64,000 bases of DNA, taken from assembly GCA_014898425.1 (NCBI GenBank), contig RCSZ01000009.1:1054001-1118000 (forward strand), given 5' to 3'. A program made the translations under genes and the position numbers. Numbering within the stretch: the stretch's first letter is position 1; the number at the start of each line of letters is the position of its first letter. This document shows, piece after piece, positions 56,367 to 64,000 of the stretch. This DNA comes from Botryotinia globosa. Its lineage: Eukaryota > Ascomycota > Leotiomycetes > Helotiales > Sclerotiniaceae. The notes beneath the pieces are model-generated. The model ran no database searches. It was not told where the DNA came from and was given only the letters and a program-made list of their open reading frames with translations.

Positions 56367-56788
56367 GAAGATGGAGGAAAGGCTTAATGATTTGGGGAGG
56401 AGCTTATTGAGCGTTTGTTTCAAGTTTCCAGGATGTATTTGATTTGATTTGATGAATTTTAATGAACTTTTATGAGAAGACAGACGTAAATATGTTATAC
56501 AAAACCGCGTTTGAATGCGATGCCTACCTCACTTGCGTGCTTAATGTCCGAATAACCTCATGTTGTGATGGTCTGATCATCCTAGTGGAGGTAGCTGGAG
56601 GTATCTTGTATAGGTAATTCGTAGACCCCTCCTCAGCCTCTAATTTACCCCTCCCGAGGTCCTCCTTAGTCCATGCGTTTTAGGCCTCAATCGACTGCCG
56701 TATCGCGGGGCATATTCTCCACATGCACGTCTTAAACAATTCTTCCCCTCGTCACAAACATCACAATACTACCAGAATCGTATTCAAG
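56367..56788. other. Spacer between I78 and Tma20 genes
   Basis: No gene seen; the right part is the probable promoter and leader of the Tma20 gene. Confidence 0.5.
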
Positions 56789-57562
56789 ATGTTTAAGAAA
56801 GAGTAAGATATATCGATCCCATTTTGGCGAATCCAATCATCTATAAATTCTAATTACAGTGTTTCCACAGTATATCTCCCGGCTCAAAAAGCAAGGTTAA
56901 GTCCTCTGTTCAACGCGCCATCAGAACTCAACTCGTCAACACATATCCGTTATTAGCTCCTCATATCGATGAGATAATACCGAAGAAAGAGCAGCTCGAT
57001 GCTATGAAAATGTGCGCTCCTATTACTCTTCTTACTCTGATATCTTCACTGCGGCATATATCTTCATCGCATGACGATTCAATAAGAAAATCAAAATTAA
57101 CATTGAGAATATAGTCCAGACAGAGTAACTCTCTACTTAATCGGCACGACACCTCTATTCTTTCAACACATGACCGATGCTCTCCTACCACATCTCAAGC
57201 TCGTTCACCGATTCCCTGCCTGCTTCCCAAGTCTGCGTATTGATCGCGGCGCTATTCGATTCGTTCTTTCGGGAGCTACCCTAATGGCTCCAGGTCTCAC
57301 ATCTACAGGTGGCAGATTACCCAATGGAAATAAGGAAGAAGAGGGTGTATATGGAGAGACTGGAGAGGGAGAAGGATGGTATGGAGGAAGAGAATTGGAA
57401 GCTGGTGAACCAGTTGTAATCTGTGCAGAAGGCAAGGAGGAGGCTTGCGCGGTGGGACTTTTGAGCATGGGAACGAAGGATGTCAAGGAGAAGGGAAAGG
57501 GACCCGTGGTGGAAGATGCACATTATTTGGGAGATGGATTATGGAGATTAAGTACCGATTAA
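56789..57562 (+). CDS. tma20: Translation machinery factor Tma20 / MCTS1, PUA domain
   Basis: Three exons, 56789-56802, 56871-57011 and 57115-57562, about 200 aa. Junctions give MFKKD-ISPGSKSKVKSSVQRAIRTQ and LDAMKI-PDRVTLYLIGTTPLFFQH, both conserved. The PUA domain covers RIDRGAIRFVLSGATLMAPGLTSTGG, ... GEPVVICAEGKEEACAVGLLSM, with the usual PUA Gly pattern. Family role: with Tma22 (DENR) it binds the 40S subunit and promotes release of deacylated tRNA after termination and re-initiation. It is slightly longer than the usual 181-185 residues because of a Gly/Glu-rich insert (NKEEEGVYGETGEGEG). The first exon is only 14 nt. Confidence 0.93.
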
Positions 57563-60500
57563 ATTGGTGGTAGTGGTGATGGAGGAGTAAATTGTTTGGT
57601 GTAAAAAATGACTTTTTCAATCTAGTTGCGGATTCCACGAAACATCATACCAATGTTGAATTGGGTAGCGATTTGACTAATAGAATATACCTTTACATTG
57701 CTATATAAGTCTATCACTTCATAAGGTTATCATCGAACTTGGAGATTTTTGATACTGCAGCCAAGATGCCTTGTGATAAAAGCTCACCTCGCCATCTTTC
57801 CTATTCATTGCTGTTCGGATATTGGTCTTTCTTATCTAGATCATGTTGCTTCCATCTATTCAATTCATTTCACACCATCACAGCAGCTACAATTTTGCAA
57901 AATGAATGATCTATTTTCACAATGACATCATCAATGGTTCAAGCGGGGCAAGCTACCTAGGTATCGAGTAGTTCAAAGTGAATAGTTCATCTAATGAGTT
58001 GTTGAATTGCCACTGAGAGGTCTTTTCAGAGAGGGAATCCGAAGGATATCACTCACTCACAGCAGTGCCTCTCGTCTTATATGACTTTCACGAGGGAGTA
58101 TTCAAGGAGCAGACGTAGTTAGTACATGCGTAAACTGGTAAAACGATAACAAGGTTCAAACACAAGAAACACAGGCTTTTCGATTTCATGAAATCTGTTA
58201 GGATATCGCCGATTGAGGAAAATAATTCATCACAGAGCCTTGGGGCAAATTCTCTCGAATTGTATATTTCCAAGTCGTGGAATTTTGTTGATATAATCTA
58301 GGCATGGTATTGCTGTCTTTTGAATTTCATTTATGTTTCACTGTCATTTTCGTTTCTTGACTCTTGAGTTTCACCGAGTGATATGTATCGGGCAAGATGT
58401 CTGGTAAACTGTACAGTACAGCTCCAATCTCTCAACTCGAATTAGAAAGAGAGAATTAGAATATATTGCACAAACGATGTATCGTAAAGATTTGGGAATC
58501 ATATATTCAAATCTCTGCGTAAGAATCTCTTTTCCACAGATCGTAGCTTCGGAGATTCGAGAAGTATTTATCGGGCAGAGGACATAGAAATCGACGAAAA
58601 GGGAGAGCTAGCCATGGGAAACTGCGCAGAAGGACGGGTAGGTTTGTACATTTGAGAATTCTTGAGCGGGATATTTAAAGTGTGATTTCTGGGTTTGTTC
58701 GCATTTAGCAAGATACTGGTTCGCGTCGCCGATGGAAGGAACTCAGGAGACGAACGAGAGCCACTTGTTGTGGGTCGATATTCTGTGTTTCGATTATCCT
58801 TTCTGGAGGTTGATTCGTATATTTTTGGATGAGGCGGACGGACTCTGCTCGATAGTAGTAGTATTACGAATGACAACGGCAGCTCTCACCATCGATGTTT
58901 TTCCTTTCATTTTCGCCTTGAACCTTTTTGCAGTGGTGGAGCCTAGTTTAAGGTTGAGTACCTTTCAAAGCCAGAAAACTCTTGCCCCTCACATGATTTC
59001 TCATGTAGGAGTGAGTGACTTCGAACTCCCTGGGTGGTTTCAAACAACGGGATCATGACTAACGCGAAGCACTTGAGCGGCCTCCTCCGCTCGTGGAAAT
59101 ATCTCGAAGATGTAGACAGTTCTTCTGGATCTTTTTCAATCCATTTAATTCTTGCAAGGAATTGGCTAAAGGGTTTAGCAATAGTCAAAATCTGTATAGT
59201 GCGATGTCGGGACCACTTTTTGCGGAGGGCATTCACTCAACTACCCTCCTTGCAGAATCGCTTGAGTGAACAGTTGGTACGCTTTTGATGGGATATATAA
59301 ACAACAGACATAACCCACTTGGAAGCTGTAGAATATCTATGTTACCCATTCGCAAATAGGATTTGTGCTTTGCTGTTTTGCTGTCTGTTGTGATTGTGAG
59401 TGGGAAGTAGTACAATATACGTGCACAAAACTATCAGTGCAAATTGGTGACGAAACTTGACCTACTGCCGTCGCATTTTTGGCGATTGTTACTGTCGTTT
59501 GGGGCTATTGCTATCCGTCAATTTATGTTTATGCTGTCGTGAAAGCGAGGTTTGTATCGGATTGGAAACGTGAGATAATGATCTCAAGTTGGGAGGAAGG
59601 GTACAAAGTCAACTGCGTGCCACCGAAACTACTTATTCCACGATGCGTTGTTTCGTGCGTCCCCTGACATCGACTCTTCCTCCTGTTGGCTGTTGACCAT
59701 TGGCTTCCAAGTAAGAGAGTCCTTCAAATAAGTATATCAGCGCCAAGTTGCAAACAAAATACCACCCAGCGAGTTCCCAACTCCTAAAGATCCCAGTAAC
59801 AGCGCAGATTCACAATTATCAGCACTCATCACCAACATGAGTAAGATATATAGCTGGCCATCACGCAACTCCTCGATTGCACATCCAAGATTCCCCCCAA
59901 ATCTAATTTCTCTAATTTCCTACATCCCAAATTCCCAGTATCTCCCATGCGCTTTCCATAAATTCCATAAATGGCAAGCATTTGTGTTTTCCATTTGTGG
60001 CACTCTTACATTTGACGAGAAGCCATATAAATTGTTACCACAACACCCACAGGCTTGGGGATGATGATCTGCTTGCCTTTGAATGATAAACGAGGGCAGG
60101 AGAGAACTCACTCCTTGGCTTGTTGAAGTATAACTTAAAGAGCTATGGAGATTCTGCTAAAGAAAGAAGAAACTTGGGGCTGATTCAACGGTTTGATTTA
60201 CAGATGGTTCTGGCAAAGCACATACTGCAATCGAGCATATTGAATTTGCAAGAATTAAGGCACTGACGATCACGGATTTCGACTTGAATGTCGTTTATGA
60301 GAACCCGAATCATTATAGGTCGCAAGTCATTCGACTAGCAAAGCACAACGATCCCTTAAATGTCTAAATTCACAAAATGACAAACAATACTGTGAACCTC
60401 AATCCATCAGACCTACGTCAGGGAACCGTTGCATAATCCAGTCCCTTCGCCACACTTGAGCGACACTGTGGGGATTGAATTCGAGCTCGATCCTGATAGG

Positions 60501-61647
60501 AGAGGGGATTACAACAATTTTCTCTTGGTTTTAGAGCCTTAATATTCTGTTCCTTGAAGGGATGAAAGGTATTGAATGAAAACCAGCATCGTAGCAGATC
60601 TGATTCCGGCCATGGGGAATGAACTCCATATCGATACTTTAGACTTCGGAATACAAGAGTTTTCGATCCAGCTGTAAGGTTACCGACAATAATTCCTGCA
60701 CTGTGATACTCCTGATTGTACGACCTATTGGCACTAACAAGCCAGATCTGATATTGTCACCTAACGTGTAGGCAAGAACATCAATCACAAATCCCGACAC
60801 GCCTTGTCCTATACGTAAATCTCAACACCTCAAGCGGTATCACCCTTTAAATCTCTCCAGCGGATTTTCGACTGCGACGTAAGTACAATTTCGAGGTGAC
60901 GTGATAGCTTTGTAGTAGTTGTATTGATCGTGATGATAAGATTTTAATATCGTGGTCCGAGAAAGATGTAGAGCAATTCTATGGTAGTTATACGATTCAA
61001 ATATGCTGCATCCGTTGATGCATACTCCTCATATGCCAAAGCTTCAGTGTGAAACTCGTGAGAAGAACAAGTCTTTCAAGGAAAGGGCTGTGTAGACGAC
61101 TAGGTAGGTACATCAATCTTGCCAGACTGCTTTTCTTCAAGAGTGAATGCAAAGCTTTCTTCGACCGATTGAAATTGATACTTACGACTTGTACCTACAT
61201 ACGATTATAACACATGAACAGTAGATGTTAAGAGCTTGCCAATACTTGATGTTTTGCGCCGAAAGACTTTCGAGGAGCTCACAAAGAAATACACGTATTC
61301 GCTCCTAATGCATAGTAAGTTGACATCGCTGAGTTGGCGATATCTTGAAATTAAGAGTTTCGAGAGCTTTCCTCACTTAAATGAAGTGGGAGTGAATCTC
61401 ATGTTTCTCTTCACTTGACTGCAAATGACTTTCACAATTCAATGTTCTTAAAACCTTAAACACTGGCAAGGAATATTATAGTCATGTGACTTGGATCTGA
61501 TTGGCCAACCAAAATTTTGAAAAATTCAGTTTGTGGGCTCGGTAAACCCTAACTTTTGTTTCCACGGCCTCTGCAGCAACTTCGATATTTTCACGACGAC
61601 GAGACGCCCGACAACCACAATCGACAACCACCCGACCCTTACTCAAA
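57563..61647. other. 4-kb region with no recognised gene
   Basis: Only short, motif-free frames on both strands. Not strongly AT-rich. No rRNA, tRNA or transposon ends recognised. Confidence 0.5.
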
Positions 61648-62320
61648 ATGGTATGCGACAAATTCTTTGGGGAGATGTTGACGTTTCAATTTATGGAAGA
61701 AAGATGGCTAACGGATCATCGCGATTAGTCGTCCGGAAAAGTAAAGACTGGCCAACTTTGGTCCAAGAACAAGGCGGACCTCGCAAAGCAACTTGGAGAG
61801 TTGAAGACTGAGCTCGGTCAATTGAGAACTCAGAAGATTGCTGGTGGATCTGCTGCTAAGCTCACCAAGATGTGCGTACTTTAATCATAATCGTCACTCT
61901 TTCGACCTGCCGAAATCTGGATGAGAATTTGCGAGATGCAAGATCACTAAGATGGATACTAATGAAATGTTCCTTATAGCCACGACGTCCGAAAGTCAAT
62001 TGCCAAGGTCCTCACAGTCATTAACGCCAACCAACGCGCACAACTCCGTCTTTTCTACAAGGGAAAGAAGTACCTTCCTCTCGATCTCCGAGCCAAGCAA
62101 ACTCGTGCCATCCGTAGACGTCTCAGCAAGCACGAGAAGGAGTTGCAGTTGGAGAAGACCAAGAAGAGATCGATGCACTTTCCACAAAGAAAGTTCGCTG
62201 TCAAGGTATGCGATTCCGCTGGCCCCGAGCCAATTTTTTTTTCGAGAGCTTGAAGATAGTGGAGGGATATTGATGAAAGATTTGGATATGATGCTAACTT
62301 CACTATAGGCGGAGGCTTAG
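61648..62320 (+). CDS. rpl35: 60S ribosomal protein L35 (uL29)
   Basis: Four exons, 61648-61650, 61729-61871, 61980-62205 and 62309-62320, 127 aa. The first exon holds only the ATG and the last only Ala-Glu-Ala-stop. Protein: [71 protein letters not shown], then [15 protein letters not shown]; this is uL29 throughout. Introns are 78, 108 and 103 nt with ACTAAT and GCTAAC branch-like sites. Role: part of the exit-tunnel rim of the cytosolic large subunit. A T-rich tract (CAATTTTTTTTT) in the last intron lies before its GCTAAC branch site. Confidence 0.95.
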
Positions 62321-63435
62321 ATTTTCTGGACGTAGGTGTTTATGATTGTGAGGATGGCTGGCATGGTGCCTTTTGCCTGGTTTGTTTTCGCACGGGTCAC
62401 GGTGTATCATCGAAAATAGCATGGCTAGTAAAAAAGCCTTTTCCAATAAATCAAACGACTTGAGCAAAACAACAAATGGGTCCTTTGGATTTGGTGTGAT
62501 ATTTTGTGCGAGCGGTTACGCATGGTTTTGAAATCGAAGGAGGGTTCGAGACTTCTATGGCCATTATACCCAGGAACTTGCGAGCGTCGATATTGAGGAG
62601 AGCTATGAACGATTGCAGCAGTGATTTCGAACAAGCTGTTATATTTCACAATATGCTGTGGCTCGTGCTTGAAATTTTGGTACTGGTTGGCACATTCTAC
62701 CGCAACCTGAAGATCCACATGAAGAAGCCAATGGACACGATCATGCCATTCTATGTTGATTTTCCCTTGTACCATTTGCCAGATTATGTCGTCATAATGA
62801 AACCGGTATCATCTCATCTTCGCCCTTGCACTCAGCTCCAGCATCTGCCTATTGATTCCAGCCATGATCGAATGCACTACCCAAATTTCCATATATCATA
62901 ATATTCCAGACCACACATTTTCATCTCAATACCCCAATTCCCATTCACGGCTTGTATTCCAGATTCAAATATATAGGCATTCTCCACCCATAGCACTCTC
63001 ATCAAGTTCACTTCCAGCATTTCTAGTGACCGGAAAGCTCTTCTACATGTTGCTAATCCAATTTTCCTCTCCTTATTAGGCCTATAACCCATCTACATTG
63101 TCTTCTTGTACTTAAAGGTACATGCATATCTAAAGATCAAACGACTTGAACAAAAATCTTCATTAGCTATTCTTCACTCCGCTTTATCCTTTCTGACTTC
63201 TCGAGAATAAAAATACTTCTGCCTCCCCGGATGTCTATCCCCTTCTCTGCCCCGTCATTAAGCGTCCGGCCGATCACTTGGGGTTCGTCACTTACTCGAA
63301 TATTGCTGTTTCTTTTCTCATCCTCATCCTCATTCTCATGTCCATACTTATCATCATTTTCATACGGGAGTCACCCACTCTTTGTATTGTGGTTGAAGAA
63401 TTCACTACTTTTCTATACTTCAAGTACTGTGCTGT

Positions 63436-63479
63436 ATCTCTCTCCTCTCTCTCCTCTCTCTCCTCTCTCTCCTCTCTCA
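63436..63479. repeat. (TCTCTCC)n pyrimidine repeat
   Basis: Five or so units of CTCTCTCCT in a row, pure pyrimidine on the + strand. Confidence 0.9.
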
Positions 63480-63853
63480 TAATATCCCAAATCTCCATCT
63501 TTGTACACACATCACACAACAACTTCAAAGTTGCGTTTACAGTTGCAGTCGTAATCACAACATTATATATTAAATATTCCGAATCGATTTTCTACCCAAG
63601 ATATGCTATAATACCCATGCTATAATATGATATACAAATCCAGTAATAGTAATACTGCTATTGGTACCTACCTATCGATCCTGTTGGTGAATGGAACTAC
63701 GCTATTGCTAGCGATACTGCTAGTAAGATTACATATCGACATTGCTCGTTTCGATATCTGATTACTTAATCATCTAATCATCTATCTTCTTTTGGATATC
63801 GTAGTGATCGATTGTGAAGGATTCGATGGATGGATTATAGTAGATTTTGATGA

Positions 63854-63909
63854 TGAGTTGAGAGATGAGCTGAGTTGAGAGATGAGCTGAGTTGAGAGAT
63901 GAGATGAGA
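63854..63909. repeat. 17-bp tandem repeat GAGTTGAGAGATGAGCT
   Basis: Three consecutive copies, the last diverging to GATGAGATGAGATG. Confidence 0.85.
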
Positions 63910-64000
63910 TGGGTTAAGAACCCTGGTGAAACTACTCGGTACAGGTACTATATGGGCAGGTAGATGAATAGATGAATAGATTATGTTATAGTGAGCTAAT

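Larger units (their letters stand above)
62321..64000. other. Intergenic to window end, with repeats
   Basis: No gene recognised. Contains (CTCTCTC)n 63436-63479 and the GAGTTGAGAGATGAGCT repeat at 63854-63909. Confidence 0.5.

Overview
The window is nuclear DNA from a filamentous ascomycete. Genes carry one to four short spliceosomal introns (mostly 47-125 nt) with GT-AG ends and internal branch sites such as TACTAAC or GCTAAC. Genes lie on both strands with separate promoters and no operons, and the products (NST1, Rho3, Ssf1, Rrp3, a Pth11/rhodopsin-type seven-helix protein, 'formylmethionine deformylase-like' membrane protein) are typical of Leotiomycetes and other Pezizomycotina. My best guess, from remembered protein resemblance only, is a Sclerotiniaceae relative (Botrytis/Sclerotinia group).

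Layout. 1-16 kb is a dense housekeeping block: mitochondrial ribosomal protein bL9m (-), a membrane-anchored ubiquitin protease of the Ubp16 type (+), an unrecognised single-TM protein (+), a Cys-phosphatase (-), the divergent ribosome-biogenesis pair SSF1 (-) / RRP3 (+), and a five-exon class III CoA-transferase (+). 16-24 kb holds a PHD-finger protein, a broken metallophosphoesterase, a small multi-pass membrane protein and a seven-helix Pth11-like protein. 24-28 kb is accessory: a nested pair of TA-flanked DNA elements and two candidate small secreted-protein genes. 28-33 kb carries NST1 (-) and an HhH-GPD DNA glycosylase (+). 33.9-35.5 kb is a coiled-coil gene whose reading frame is split by another TA-flanked element related to the inner element at 24.7 kb. 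37.5-44.2 kb carries rho3 with a 6-nt micro-exon, mitochondrial mL40, a SidJ-like DUF1749 hydrolase, a small inverted-repeat element and an organelle-type NYN nuclease with a C2H2 finger. 46.8-54.2 kb has a glycosylated multi-pass membrane protein, a SprT-like HExxH protein and a Ser/Thr-rich wall-sensor-like protein separated by long AT-rich spacers. 56-62.3 kb has an I78-family inhibitor, the MCTS1/Tma20 translation factor and cytosolic ribosomal protein uL29 (RPL35), with a 4-kb gap lacking recognisable genes.

Function. A clear theme is protein synthesis: two mitoribosomal proteins, one cytosolic ribosomal protein, two 60S/40S assembly factors and Tma20. The rest covers mitochondrial/ubiquitin turnover, DNA repair, polarity signalling and cell-surface proteins. 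I found no CRISPR array, rRNA, convincing tRNA, biosynthetic cluster or virus. I did not find a clearly new multi-gene system; the most distinctive items are splice oddities (6-nt exon, ATG-only exon, GC-AG intron, stop-free 3n intron), the element insertion that splits a coiled-coil gene, and the fungal NYN-C2H2 protein.
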